Positions 40,801 through 52,830 are shown, numbered from the stretch's first letter. The stretch: DNA of 64,000 nt from Agrocybe praecox (GCA_964017145.1 OZ024846.1:2046001-2110000); one strand, 5' to 3'. Notes: a model not told the origin generated them from the sequence alone. Numbers and translations: made by a program.

Positions 40801-43190
40801 CAGCCATCGCAGACTGCGAGATCTACGCCCACTGAAGAACCGAACGACTTTATGGCCGAAGCAGGCGCCCTCTACTATATGCACCAAAACGATAATGGGA
40901 ATAAAGGCGCGAGTAGCAAACATGTTGCTTTAGATGAAGAGGATAGCGGCACGTCTTCTTACAATGAATCAGATGCACCGCAAAATAGAGCCGTCGCGAG
41001 CCCGCCGCCACAAACAAGTGAAAACCTTGGCCGCATTACAGCTCCGAATGATAACAGACCCATTCCCTCTCGTCGTGGCACACCTATGGCGTTCGCAGAC
41101 AAAACCTCGACTTCCCCCCAAAATACCAGCGCTCTGGTCGGTCGGCGAAGCCCGAGTCGGTCCAGTTTGGGCCGTAAACCTTCCGGTGCACGTGCTCAGT
41201 CTTCTACCACACGATCTTTCGACCACCGCGGTGCTGGGAGTATTTCTTCTCAGACCGTCACCGAAGAAGACGAACGCATGGCACACAACAAAGAAAACGA
41301 CCCTTCGGATTTGGTGTACGATGATCACAATGGTGAGGCCTTGGCCGCGTTGACGTATCTGGATATCGCCGATCAAGAAGCCGCCCCTTCAACGTCGCCG
41401 CCCCGTCAGCCTATTCAGACAGTCGAACCTTTGAAGATTCGTTCGGATCGCAACAATGCGTCATCTCCTTTGCCATTATCATCTGGGGAGAGTGCTCCAT
41501 ACCGCTCATCTTTCGCGCCATCGAATAAAGCTGCGGAGAGGAAGCTCAAGGCGCAGGCTCAGCAAGCTGCGCATCACGCTGCAACCCATAAGCCAGGAAG
41601 AGCCAATGGGAAGAAGAAATCGAATGCTGCGGGCGCCTGGGAGAGTAGTGATGAAGAGGAGGAGGAAGAGGAGGAAGATGATGACGATGACGAGGTTGAG
41701 TCAGACTCGGAGAGGCCCCCCGCTCGTGGGTATCAGAACAGTTCTTCTCAGCAAGGGTTATCGACAGCCGGCTCTCTGAGACCGCTGCAGACTCAGCAAT
41801 CACAAGAGTACCATCAAGATAATGTTCAGACACCGTCCTATCTTCGGCCTCCCAGAAACTTACCAGAGATACCTGGGAATCGTGCTATGGGTAAGCATCT
41901 CAAAATAGTGTGGTTTTCGCTTCGTTTCTTAGTTGTTTTTCTGTTCATTTTATTTTAGGCGATGGTTTCCATCATCCCCAGCCGCAGCCTGTTCCACGCC
42001 GAATGATCTCAGACCAGTACTCAGCCGACGGCGGTAGGCGCACGCACTACGACGACGGGACCCCCATTCGGACACAAGCAGAATTCCCCCAGCCAGGAGC
42101 TGCTCGTCAAACGGTCTGGAGTCAAGTTCTGGATCCTGGAAGAAATGGACGTGCACCGCAGCCCGACCAAGCTCCTGGGCGTGATACCTTTGTCCAACTG
42201 GACCCGGCCGAAACAATGACAAAGGCTTTCACACCCCAAGGTCTTCTTTCTGCTGGTCTGCAGGATAAGGAGGATCGTTCCGCTAGAAGGCAAGAGGAAC
42301 TTGCTCGGGAGAGCGGTGCTTCTCTTATCAATGTGCCAAATAAACCCCCACCTCCTCAGACTGGACTTCTGGGGGCAATTACAGCCCATGAACGTGAAAG
42401 GAAACGCGATGGAGGCGTCGGTGCTGCTTTGACGGAACGCGAACGCGAAAAACGCCTCGCCGAAGAACGACAGCGGCGTTTCGATGACCATCAACGACAA
42501 CAATTGGACCAAATGCAGCAGGGAGGTTCTATGTACGGTGGCTTTGGGTTCAATCCTATGATGGCTAACCCAATGATGATGGGAATGAACCCTATGATGG
42601 GCATGAACCCCATGATGGGTGGGGGTGGAATGCCTCCTATGAACCCCATGATGACTGGGCAAATGGGTTATCCCGGAATGATGGGTGGTTTCAATCCTCA
42701 ACATATGTTCGCTGCTCAACAAGCTGCTCAAGCCTATCAGCAAGCTATGATGGCGTTCTCGGTCGCAGGATCCCAGATTGGAGGTGAAGGCGCGCCAGGT
42801 GCAGGTGCGGCTTCTCAAGTGACTCCCAATTTGACTGGCAATATGCCCGGCATGAATAATGCTATGGGTGGATTTGATCCTCGTATGTCGATGATGGGCA
42901 TGCCAATGATGGGTATGGGTATGGGCATGGGCATGGGCATGGGTGCGCCTTCCATAGCCCCTCTGGGTATGCAGGGAACCGGGATGTCGAACTTCGACGC
43001 AAGGTCGTCCCCAGGTTTGGGAAATCCAACACACCAAAACTCTAACGAGTCGGGTTTAGTCCCACCTAATCAAGTCGCCCAATTCTCGTCGCGAACTAGC
43101 TCACCCGCTAGCCGAGGATCTCCTCTTGCACGCGGAGGTCCCGACACTGTTGATCGTGGCCGTACATCTCGCCCAACAAGTCCAAAATAA
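37806..43190 (+). CDS. CAF120: PH-domain protein of the Caf120/Skg3 family (CCR4-NOT associated)
   Basis: In yeast Caf120 and its paralogue Skg3 associate with CCR4-NOT and the bud neck. The N-terminal 240 residues are disordered and Gln/Ser/Pro/Asn-rich. The first PH-like module begins SVVQLSIAHAHKVYFSGPLV, with GWVDVWAQLGGTTLSIWSMK, and runs across introns into LTLNTAGSNLLLFSCPS. A second module follows: PPTLIRGKMEGYARVRIAGQ, WKRVWLVVQEGSEGV and AWVLIMPELENSVGQAAEML. A conserved helix (ALHDAFELYGRPDAWTWDPR) precedes a disordered tail of more than 1,000 residues. The tail has a Glu/Asp run (about 41655-41700), an Arg/Glu-rich helix (ERERKRDG, EREREKRLAEERQRRF) and Met/Gly/Pro-rich repeats near the end (42540-42950). 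The start ATG at 37806 is directly preceded by an in-frame TTG. Confidence 0.85.
42876..42945 (+). repeat. Met-Gly dipeptide repeat region
   Basis: Tandem ATGGG(C/T) hexamers encode alternating Met-Gly residues near the C-terminus of the Caf120-like protein. More diffuse NPMMGMNPMM repeats precede it from about 42555. A repeat-rich prion-like tail is suggested by composition only. Confidence 0.8.
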
Positions 43191-43782
43191 TTTTTACACT
43201 CTCTTAATATTCACGAAGTAATGAGACACGGACCTTATATATTTTTCTACATTTTCTTGCTAGATCTCTTTTTGCACAAACAGAACGAACGATCCTCTAC
43301 ATATGCAATATTCTTGCTCACTCATTACCTATGTAAACATATTTGTTTTTGGACTTATTTGTGGGAAGGATGCCTTTGACTTTGGCGGTTAATCATGTAT
43401 CATACCAAAATTATTTTACATCTATTTTATTTTTTGACTTTAGAATAATATACCTGTCTTTTCTTTTCACGACAACTTACAGAGTTTTGTAAAATGTAAG
43501 CGCCTTTGTTTGGCTAGATGGATGACGTAACGGATGCCCGAGTCTCGAGTCACTCTTTCACTCTCCCGAGTTCGGAGCCCCAACCAGCTTGTTAATCTGA
43601 ATCAACACCAAAAGACTTGAGCTTTTCAACGTTTCCAGCACTCGTAGTAGCATAATGCTACCACAAACTGAGCCCAAACATTGAAAGAGTAGACCATCCC
43701 ATCGCTATAATTGTCCAGACTCCGACGAAACAGCGTTCCCAATCGGAAGCAGACGAATTATTCACCATCTCATATCTAGAAT
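43191..43782. other. Gap between the Caf120-like gene and RAD2
   Basis: 592 bases, AT-rich just after the stop codon (3' UTR of the upstream gene) and then the RAD2 upstream region. No coding sequence seen. Confidence 0.4.
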
Positions 43783-46700
43783 ATGGGTGTCAAATCACTA
43801 TGGTCTCTTCTGACCCCAGTGGGTCGCCCGGTAATGTGATAAACCTTCTGAACGACACACAACATGGCTGCTCATCACATTATTACATCAGGTTAGAGAC
43901 AGTAGAAGGGAAGACTATGGCCATCGATTCAAGCATATGGTTATACCAATTTCAGGCGACAATGCGTGATAAGGAAGGGCGTGCACTGGTCAATGCTCAT
44001 CTACTCGGTTTTTTACGCAGAATATCCAAGTTGCTATTCTATGGAATAAAACCTGTATTCGTATTTGATGGGGGTGCACCAGCATTGAAAAGATCCACTC
44101 TTGTGAGGTTTTTTCTCTCACTATTATCAATATTTCAGAAAAGATTGATCAATTATCGTAGAATGACCGCAAGAGGAAGAAAAGTGGTGCTGCTTCTAGT
44201 CACATCAAGTTAGCTGAGAAACTTCTTGCTGCTCAGATGAGGCGTGAAGCTTTGAATCATACCCAAAATACTAGGCACGCAAAACTTATGAAATAACGCT
44301 CCCCTTGAAATTAATCTCATGCGCCAGGAAATCAAAGAGGGAAAGGGGGGGAAACAATGATGTTGTGCTCAATGAAGATACCGTGTACTTGGAAGACCTA
44401 GAAGGACCAACTCCAAGAACACCCACAAAACGGAAAATCCCCACACCTTCATCCTCTGCAAAGAAGACAAGTAATTTCCGCGACCACGATCCGTATAGTC
44501 TACCTCAGGTTGACTTAGAGGAAGTCGTTGCAAAGGCCACAAAGTCTGCTGCTCCAGACCCACGATTGGCTACAGAAGACGAACTTAGGGCATTCATAGA
44601 AGAGATGCGACCCGAAGATTTTGACATCAATTCTCCTGAATTCCGTGAACTGCCTACGGAAGTGCAATACGAAATTATTGGAGACTTGAGATTGAAGTCC
44701 AGGCAAACATCCTACGCTCGATTGCATAAGATGCTCCAAAGTGCACGAACTCCCCTTGACTTTTCTAAGCAACAGATTAACAACCTTCGTCAACGCAATG
44801 CCCTTACACAACAGCTCCTTATGACTACCGATTCGATTGGTACCGCCAATATCGTAATTCCAGTTCGTATCGCCAGTGAAAGAAATAGAGAGTACATTTT
44901 GATGAAAAATGAAGGCGTTGATGGAGGCTGGATCCTTGGAATTAAAGACATAGGAACTCGTGAAAAGCCGATAGTACTTGATCATGAAGAAGAAGCACCA
45001 GTACAAGCAGACGACGACGATAGTGACGCAGATATGGAAGAAGTTCATGTGTCAGCCTATCTCATACTCTTAAAATCTCGTAACTTGTAACTGATCTTCG
45101 ACATAGACCAGACGCCGTGTCCCCTGATCCTGACTTGCTCCAGTATCAGAGAGAAATGGCGTTAGGGGCTATTGCCCAACGAAGCAGCTCTCATAAAGGC
45201 GCTTCTGTCATACCTAGGCCTATTGATCGCAAGGGAAAGTCATCTTCATTAATTGGGCTTTACGGAAACGATGACCATAATCCGGGAAATATTGTGGCTC
45301 CTGAAGACGATGAAGATGTACTTGCTTTTGCAATACAGGAGTCGTTTGACTACTCGAAACCCACGTTCAACTCACATATCGCGTCGTCGTCAAGTAAAGA
45401 GGCTCTCGTTACAACGCCTAGACCAACAAGTCCGGAGGATGACCTGTACGGAGAATTTACGAATCCGAGTCGACTAAAAACGGTAATATCCATAGCGAAC
45501 ACGCCGAATCGCAGTCATCCCACTCCTTTCAAACCAGGGAATAGAACTTCCGTATTTGGAGAGCCTTTCCTATTATCATCGTCCGCTCTTTCTCAGGCTG
45601 ATGGCAAAGGTACACTCGAGACAAGCAGAAAGAGCGCGTCATCGTCGTCTATTGATAGTCCCGATGTTGAAGAGGTGAATGCAACCCAGGACTTGGATCA
45701 TTCGAACTCGAATCCTAGCCTCGAGAAAGAAGGAACACCTAACCTTGTCATTGAATCTCAATCACAACAAATGGAACATATCTCCCCGACGTTTAAATTG
45801 TCAGAAAACCTGCTTAACTCATCCGACAAGGCAACTTTGGCAAGTATGTCAAGCGAAATTTTATCTAGCCCAACCATCGAAGAAGTGGACCGCATTGATG
45901 ATGAGCCAGATAATAAATTCCCATCTTTTATTCTCTCTGGAAATCTTCTGCACAGCACCGGTAACGCGCCTTTGTCCGATTCTGACGAAGATCTCATGGA
46001 AGAAGTTCCAATTGAGAATGAACCTTTGAGCCTTCCTAACGGGGCCGAACATACTGATTCTATTCAAACACACAATATTCCCTCAGCCACGATCTCTAAT
46101 CCTCCATCCTACTCACCGCCGTACACACCAAAGTCGGTACATAAGGAACCCCCGCATCGTGAGGATGATGAAGGAGAGCCTCTTTTTGCCTGGTCGCGGA
46201 CACCTTCTCCCATGCGTGATTCTGAACCTAACTCACCTACAGATGGCCTTCAAGAAAGCTGGGATGCTGCTGAAGAAATGGATGCTAATGCAGAGGAAGG
46301 AGAATTTGCTCGATTCATGTCGCAAGTGAAGGGAAGGAACGTGGACGACATTCGGAAAGAAATTGATGACGAAATCAAGACCCTCAATCAACAGAGGAAA
46401 AACGCATTGCGCGATTCAGAAGATATTACACAACAGATGGTTTCTCAAATTATGGTGCGCATCCTATTTCCATTGGAACTTTTGAGATGAAATCTCGTGC
46501 TAACTTTGTGCAGACTATGCTCCGTTTATTTGGAATTCCCTATATCACTGCCCCCATGGAAGCAGAAGCACAATGCGCAGAACTTGTCACCCTCAGTCTG
46601 GTTGACGGTGTAATAACCGATGATTCAGATGTCTTTCTTTTCGGTGCTCAACGAGTATACAAGAATATGTTCAATCAGTCTAAAACGGTCGAATGCTTCT

Positions 46701-48045
46701 TGCTCACAGATTTATCGAGAGAGTTAGGCCTAGACCGCGACACGTTAATCCAGCTTGCCTACCTTCTGGGAAGTGATTATACAGAGGGTCTTCCTGGGGT
46801 TGGACCTGTTGTTGCGATGGAGTTGCTAAAGGAATTTCCTGGTCATAATGGCTTACATAAATTCAAGGATTGGTGGACGACAGTCCAGTCTGGAAAAGAT
46901 CGGCCTGAAGATAATCAATCCAAATTCCGCAAACAATTCGTAATTTCCTTTTGCTACTCATTTCTTACAGTGTGCTAAAAATTGGTACTTGCAGAAGAAG
47001 AAATTCAAAAACTTATATTTAGCAAGTGATTGGCCCAACTCTGTAGTGGTATGTAAACCAAACCCTTGAAAATTATTCTTTTAATAACGGTGAAATAGCG
47101 AGACGCATACTATCATCCAACCGTGGACAGTTCAGAAGAGCCTTTTAAATGGGGGATGCCTGACTTGGATGGCCTTCGCCTGTGCGTATTTTCCCGTCAA
47201 ACATTCTCGATAGATAACACTCTAATAGTGGATTCAAAGATTCTTACATCAGGAGCTTGGTTGGAAGCAATCCAAAGTCGATGAGCTCCTTTTACCAATT
47301 ATCCAACGGATGAATAAACGCAACCAGGTAAGTAATTATTAATCATTGACCATCATTGCCTTGGACGGACCCTTATAGTCATGGTTGATAGGCGGCTGCG
47401 CTCAATAGACAGGGAAACCTAAACAATTTTTTAGATATCTCTTCTGGAAGTGGAACTTTGGCACCAAGGCAAAGTAGAGCTTATCAAAGTAAAAGACTGC
47501 AGCAAGTCATTTCAGACTTCCGCAAGCAACGGAAAGGAAGCACAGGTCCATCGCCATCATCATTCCGCTCTGCATCCAAAGCACCCGAGGATGAAACTGT
47601 TGATGATAGTGCAGGAAGCAATAGTGACGATGAAAGACCCCTTGCCAAAAAACAGAAGCGCGAAGCGACAGTGACAGCAAGTAGCGAGAGAGTGTCAAAA
47701 CGGAAAGGCAAATCCGCGGTCTCAGCCAAGGTTCGTCAACCAAAAGCCACTTCGGCGAAATCGAAAGGAAAAGGAAAAGTCAAGGTTGGAAATGTGAATA
47801 CAAGATCTAGGCCGTCTCAATCGGGCAGCGAGGAAGATATGTCATTGTCGGAAGACGACAGAGACGACGCCACATTCGTTCCAGTTTTGGATGAGGTTGA
47901 AGTGCGACCCGAGACTGAGCTAAATTTGAGGCTAAGGCCGAAACCACGACCAAAGGCAAAAGCAAAAGGTGGTGATTATATCGTAGGAAATAAGGCCGCT
48001 GTGAACCCTGGAACGAATGCTATAGTGCCAGGATCGGAATCATAA
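43783..48045 (+). CDS. RAD2: DNA excision-repair endonuclease Rad2/XPG
   Basis: This structure-specific nuclease makes the 3' incision in nucleotide excision repair. Exon 1 (43783-43835) encodes MGVKSLWSLLTPVGRPVM. The N region follows: GKTMAIDSSIWLYQF and ISKLLFYGIKPVFVFDGGAP with the catalytic aspartates. The acidic spacer contains RPEDFDINSPEFRELPTEVQ, the TFIIH-binding-type region. The I region has TMLRLFGIPYITAPMEAEAQ, LVDGVITDDSDVFLFGA and LAYLLGSDYTEGLPGVGPV (helix-hairpin-helix). In the spacer DEDVLAFAIQESF matches the ubiquitin-interacting motif. Near the C-terminus QGNLNNFL resembles a PCNA-interacting box with Leu for the last Phe. The tail is basic. One intron (44275-44327) appears to use a GC donor. 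Catalytic residues are complete. Confidence 0.96.
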
Positions 48046-48167
48046 AATACATATCACTGCATCTATATATTACTAGAATTATATCATGGGAGTTAGACTG
48101 TGCGTCGCATTGTCGCAGGCCACTTGGAAATTGTATCCGACTTGATGAGTTATATGGTGTGTTAGTT
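48046..48167. terminator. Convergent 3' region between RAD2 and COX11
   Basis: 122 bases between two stop codons; AT-rich, presumably with both polyadenylation signals. Transcripts probably overlap. Confidence 0.4.
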
Positions 48168-49284
48168 TTATGTAGATACCGATGATGCAGAACTGGATTC
48201 CGCAATTGCCTTTCGTGTTTCTGCCTTTGGTGCATGTTCGTAAGCTCCAAAACCTAATGACTTTTGGACAACGTTCTCCTCGGCATCCGGTTCAAGTTGC
48301 CCTTGCTCATTCCGACGAGCCCTAAAAGAATTTAATAGTATATCAGTAAGAAAATTGACAGAAAGTTGTCTTTTCATACAACGAACCGGAAGAAGGTATA
48401 GGAGAGTACAACGTCTTCTAGATTTCGGCATGCGGGATCGTCCAGCATATCCTTGTCGATAAAAAAGAGTAATGGCATGTCAACTTCCTCGCCAGCTAGG
48501 AGTCGCTGTTCTTCAAAACAAAAACATTCGACTTTGGAGAAATAAGGTGCCACCTATTAGAATTGAGTGCCTTTAGTATTCAGTAACCATATCTATGTAG
48601 ACATACCCTGTCGGGAGTAACATTATATGTTGCAATTCCAATGATATCCTTGTCCGAATTATTCTTTGCCCTGTAGAACGCTAGACTTGTTTCTCCTGGT
48701 AGTACACTGACAATTTTCTGCTGCGGAGTGAACGTCCATGGTAGTTGTTCGGACCTGTCTGCGTTGAAATGAACCTTAATGCGTCCAGCATTTTCGACGG
48801 GAACGAGACGTTCGGGTTCGAAGCGACCAGTTCCGACTTTCGGGGTTCCAGCAAATCCGGTAGCAGCACAGAACATTCGATATAATGGTACTGCAGCGTA
48901 GCTTGCACCAATAGCAACAACGATCTTGAATAATCGTCAGATAATATCGGGTGGCGAAATAAACGTGAATAGCCTTACCACAGCCGTACTGTACATTAAT
49001 AGTGCCCTGTTTTTTGCAGCATGCACTTCGCTTCTTGATTTGCCAATGGGAGGTAGGCGTCGAGGGATGGATGGATTATTGTGTGATTCCATAGATGCAT
49101 TTCTCCATGTCCTGTGCAACGTATTTTGGAGGAAGGGTCGTCCTTCAGTAAGTCGTAATTGAGATATTGAAGACGGTCTGAACTACCGAGAACAAAAGTG
49201 ACTGGGTTTAACTTTTTCAGATTGATAATTCAGGGAGCAACTGACTGTAAGGAGAGTGCGCGATAGCGGCCTAATGAAGGGCAT
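48168..49284 (-). CDS. COX11: Cytochrome c oxidase assembly protein Cox11
   Basis: Cox11 delivers copper to the CuB site of mitochondrial COX1. The start is best placed at 49284: a 39-base first exon (MPFIRPLSRTLLT) joins in phase 0 to FRPSSISQLRLTEGRPFLQN, giving an Arg/Ser-rich mitochondrial presequence. The alternative start at about 49101 (MESHNNPS) would lack it. Then follow a single transmembrane helix (IVVAIGASYAAVPLYRMFCA), the conserved FTPQQKIVSVLPGETSLAFYRAKNN region, and the copper-binding motif CFCFEEQ, then DMPLLFFIDKDM and LSYTFF. The C-terminal tail has NVVQKSLGFGAYEH. All expected family motifs are present. It is convergent with RAD2 and divergent from DNAJC8. Confidence 0.94.
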
Positions 49285-49466
49285 TTTGAAGTGTTTAGAG
49301 CTTTAAATAATGAAAGTCAATTCTGAGGGCTAAGTTAGTGTTCAACGTTCACTCTTCAGCCGAGTATGTATTTGTCTGATCACATGATACGACGATCCCA
49401 ACAAGGGGCAGCTGCCATAATCCATTCGTTTCTACTTACTACTTGCATTCATTCTCTTGGTCGTCA
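49285..49466. promoter_or_regulatory. Bidirectional promoter of COX11 and DNAJC8/Spf31
   Basis: Only 182 bases separate the two start codons, so the core promoter elements must overlap or be shared. No specific box was identified by eye. Confidence 0.5.
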
Positions 49467-50419
49467 ATGTCGGGAAAGCCTTCTCCATCGAGTTCTGCTC
49501 CGAAACAGACTGAAGTCGACATAGATAAAATTCTGAACAGAGAAGCTTCTGCCTTTCAACGCGAAGTGGAAGTCGAACGGATCCTTAAGGCATTCAAGCT
49601 CAAGTAAGCTACAGATATCAGCCTTACTTACCCTAGACATTCACAAGGTCTCTTCCAGTGCATACGATATTCTAGACATAGATGAGTCTGCTACGACCGA
49701 AGAAGTGAAAAAGAAATATCGCCAAACTTCTCTGTGTATGCAGCATTACTTTTAACGCTCGTGTAAAGAACGCTAATGGATCCTCCTCACCCGACAGTTA
49801 TCCATCCTGATAAATGTTCCCATGCGCGGGCCCCCGAAGCTTTTGATATCTTGAAGAAAGTGCGTTTCCATGTGCTGAATACACACTTAACCATATCTAA
49901 TCCTTGTCAAAAGGCTGAGTCTGAACTTTCTGACGAAGCAAAACGAGAGGAACTAGATGCTGTCATCAACCAAGCACGCATTTCTGTATTGAAAGCATTG
50001 AATCTTCCTCCTACTACGCCTACTTCAGACCTCAAGCTTCAAGGATTAGACCCATCATTCAAGTCGAGGCTGCGCGCCCAATCCAAGCAGTTGCTGATTG
50101 ATGAGGAAGTCAGAAGACGAAAGTACGTTACCTTATGTCGCCAATAAATTTCGTAGACTAACAAATTATATAGAGCTGTCAAAATGAACTTGGCCAATGA
50201 AGGATTGGAGGCAAGGAAGAAAGACGAAGAAGTGGCACAAAGAAAGAGGAAAGCCGAAGAAGATAAAAGTTGGGAAGGTATGTCAGCATTCTAATCATTT
50301 CTTTCGACAAAATAATAACATCAGGCCTAGATAACCGAGAGCAGCGCGTTGATAGTTGGCGCAATTTTGCCAGTTCCAGCAAGAAGAAGAAGAAGACTAA
50401 GGTCACAGTCCTTGGATAA
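49467..50419 (+). CDS. spf31: J-domain spliceosome-associated protein DNAJC8/Spf31
   Basis: DNAJC8/Spf31 is a nuclear J-protein found with spliceosomal complexes. Exons join to MSGKPSPSSSAPKQTEVDID, DKILNREASAFQREVEVERI, then the J-domain: AYDILDIDESATTEEVKKKY, and after an intron the HPD motif in FIHPDKC with APEAFDILKKA. The C-terminal part is helical and charged (LSDEAKREELDAVINQARI, DPSFKSRLRAQSKQLLIDEE), then Lys/Glu-rich up to a basic tail (SSSKKKKKTKVTVLG). The complete HPD motif predicts Hsp70 stimulation. Length and layout match the family; homologues differ mainly in the tail. Confidence 0.9.
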
Positions 50420-50947
50420 TTCCAAACTCTACCTTTCATTGGCAGGGCGTTCTTTTTCACTTATTGGACGCGTTCTGTTGGGTAAAAAGCCTTTGTATTC
50501 CGCTGTTATGTGTTAACATGTATGTATATTACGTCCCATTGAATCTCTGTACCCATCAATTGTCCTTTTTACCATGACCTTGCTAAGTGTGTTTCATTAC
50601 TTGCGGTCTTTACTGACGTGACATTTATATCTAGATCCAGCGCAATCGATTTTTTCTGTCTGCACAAATATCGATGCGCAAACGCAGCACCAACCACTCT
50701 CGCAGGTTTATTTGTAAGGAGCAATGCTCAGAACTTGATTTCAAATGCCTCGATAGGTCCTGGATAAGGAGGGCGAATCTTGTGAGTCCATTCCGGGAAA
50801 CGGTTCCTCAATCCTTTTCAAGAATGTTTATTGTTACAGCTATAGTTATAGAGTTTTACTTTATACTCTGGGTATATGCCATGAGGGGGTTAGCAAGAAA
50901 GTGTCTTATAAATGTAGCAGTACAAGTAATTAAGAGACGTCAAGTTT
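50420..50947. other. Convergent gap between DNAJC8 and RMI1
   Basis: 528 bases with no supported gene. A 106-codon ORF at 50674-50994 has no family resemblance and runs into the RMI1 coding region antisense, so it is left out. Confidence 0.4.
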
Positions 50948-52797
50948 TTAGTCAGACAAATCAATTATGTCTTCAGGATTTGTTGCCAGTATGACTGGAC
51001 GACTTCGTTGACTCCTGCTTTGAGTTTGTGGATGTCTGTCAGTTTCTATTCTCCTTCTGATATGCCTTGTAGGAACAGGTGCGTTTTCTTTGTCCTCAGC
51101 TTCCAAAATTTCGTCATCAGAGTCATCAATTTCGATAATATCATCCTCGATTTTTGCAAGGGATGCAGCCCGCGAATTGGTTACTGAGCTGCCTCGGACT
51201 CCAGCTGAGGTAGGCAAGGACACACCAAAAGTAGCATTGGTACCAAAAATTGGTAGTGAACCTGGGGAAGGTGGATTGTTAGTGGGAACAACGCTGGTTC
51301 CTCGCTGAAGAGCGGCCCTTTCCAGTTTATCGATGTTTGCCAGGAATGCGGGATCAGTGAAATCATTCCCGTCATCCAGGTCATACTCATCGGAACCAAG
51401 ATCATCCATGATCATGGACGGAGATTTTTCGCGGCCTTTACCTTTGTCATCGGGGGTAGGCGGTTGGTTCTCCACCTCCAAGTCATTGAGAAGATCGAAA
51501 TCGAAGGAGATATTTGGAGGTTCATGGGACGGAGAAGGCAGAGTAGGCTGCACCTGTCTCCAAGTCGACTGAAGGTTGAAGTCCAAATCTTGTGCGGCCG
51601 TGTTGGCTCTTGTTTCGGCAGTATTTAAACTGGATGATCCCGAATTGAGGCTGAAATATGGAGAAGAAGTGACCAGAGAGCTCGAGTCACTTGTACTGCC
51701 TGTGCTTGCTCTACCGTGGCGGGAAGGGAGTCCAGCCATAGGCCTGTTTTGTTTATCGCTTCTGCTTGTAGTTGACGTTGAATTCAAAGAAGAAGCCTCG
51801 GGTAAGCGGCGGCGTGACTCCATGTCAATATCATCGTTGTGTTGTGGGAATGCAGGAGCTGGAGGAGGGGAAATGTCGTGCAGGGGAGACCTAATGACAG
51901 CAGCCGCTGGTTCGACTCGTTCTTCAACATGCGCCACAGCGCCATCACGTAAAGGAGACATGGGTCGCCTTTCATATATGTGATTAGTTTGCTGAATGAA
52001 GAAATGATTTTCCAAGAACATACCCAAGTCTAACTCGTAAACTATTTTTTAGATCGTGGAGTTGATTTACTTCCAACTCAGCCTGTTTGCGACCTAGTAA
52101 AATGACAGTTGCTGGCTCAAGCATGGCCATGCCTTTGTGTATCCTAGTTCCTTTCAATTGTAACTGTCACGATTAAATCAATGACCATCCGAACTAGAGA
52201 GGAAGTAACGCACTTTATATCCAAGCGGGGTGGTACCAAGCGAGAGCTGAGGTATCGTCCTATATTCTATTGCTTCGATGCTGGTTGCACCGTCGGAGAG
52301 CCGGAAGCACAGAGTTCCTCGAGGATATTTGGGCATTGGTCCTTCACCTTCAACCTCTACATCACCATCTTCTTCTCCTTCTACATCACCCACACCAGCT
52401 TGCATACGTTCTTCACGTGCGACGCGTACTTGTTCTAGTTGTATGGCGCTGGATCCTACTTCTGTGATGGCAGTGATCTGCACTAGCACGGGGGGACCGC
52501 GAAGATGTCCTGTCATCATGGGTGTATTGGCGTCGAGGCCTGTCCCGTGAGACATGGAGTCCATTAAGTCTGATTCCAGGAGTTGTATTTTTACGCGTTC
52601 CATGAATTCTGGGAGCGCGGTCACTGGAGATATGTGTTGATCCTCTTCGAGCCACTGAGAACAACCTTCTAACCATTCCTGAAAGAAACTTAATCACAGA
52701 GCCCTGTACAGTGTTCGTGAATGACTACTCACAGAATCTACGCGTGGTTTCGGGAAATCTTTATTGAGCCATTGAGTAATCTTCGCCGTAGCTGCCA

Positions 52798-52798
<1 letters not shown>
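50948..52798 (-). CDS. RMI1: RecQ-mediated genome instability protein Rmi1
   Basis: Rmi1 binds topoisomerase III and the RecQ helicase (Sgs1/BLM) and promotes double Holliday junction dissolution. The start at 52798 gives MAATAKITQWLNKDFPKPRV and WLEGCSQWLEEDQ, the usual N-terminal helical part. The OB-fold core follows: RGPPVLVQITAITEVGSSAI, GTLCFRLSDGATSIEAIEYR, IPQLSLGTTPLGYKLQLKG and GMAMLEPATVILLG. A long acidic insertion splits the core (GVGDVEGEEDGDVEVEGE). The rest is disordered and Ser/Pro-rich. Two acidic hydrophobic patches resemble SUMO-interacting motifs (DDIIEIDDSDDEIL and the C-terminal EDIIDLSD), which is inference. The N-terminal fold makes the identification firm. Confidence 0.92.
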
Positions 52799-52829
<31 letters not shown>

Positions 52830-52830
52830 A
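52799..52830. repeat. (TGG)2-3(TAG)n microsatellite in the RMI1 5' UTR
   Basis: About seven TAG units after two or three TGG units immediately upstream of the RMI1 start codon. On the transcribed sense strand of RMI1 it reads CTA/CCA. Confidence 0.9.

Noticed and set aside
42021..43037. 338-codon minus-strand ORF opposite the Caf120-like gene
   Set aside because: His/Thr-rich composition arises from the Met/Gly-rich codons of the real gene on the plus strand; no protein-like features.
50674..50994. 106-codon plus-strand ORF between DNAJC8 and RMI1
   Set aside because: No family resemblance, and it overlaps the RMI1 coding end antisense.
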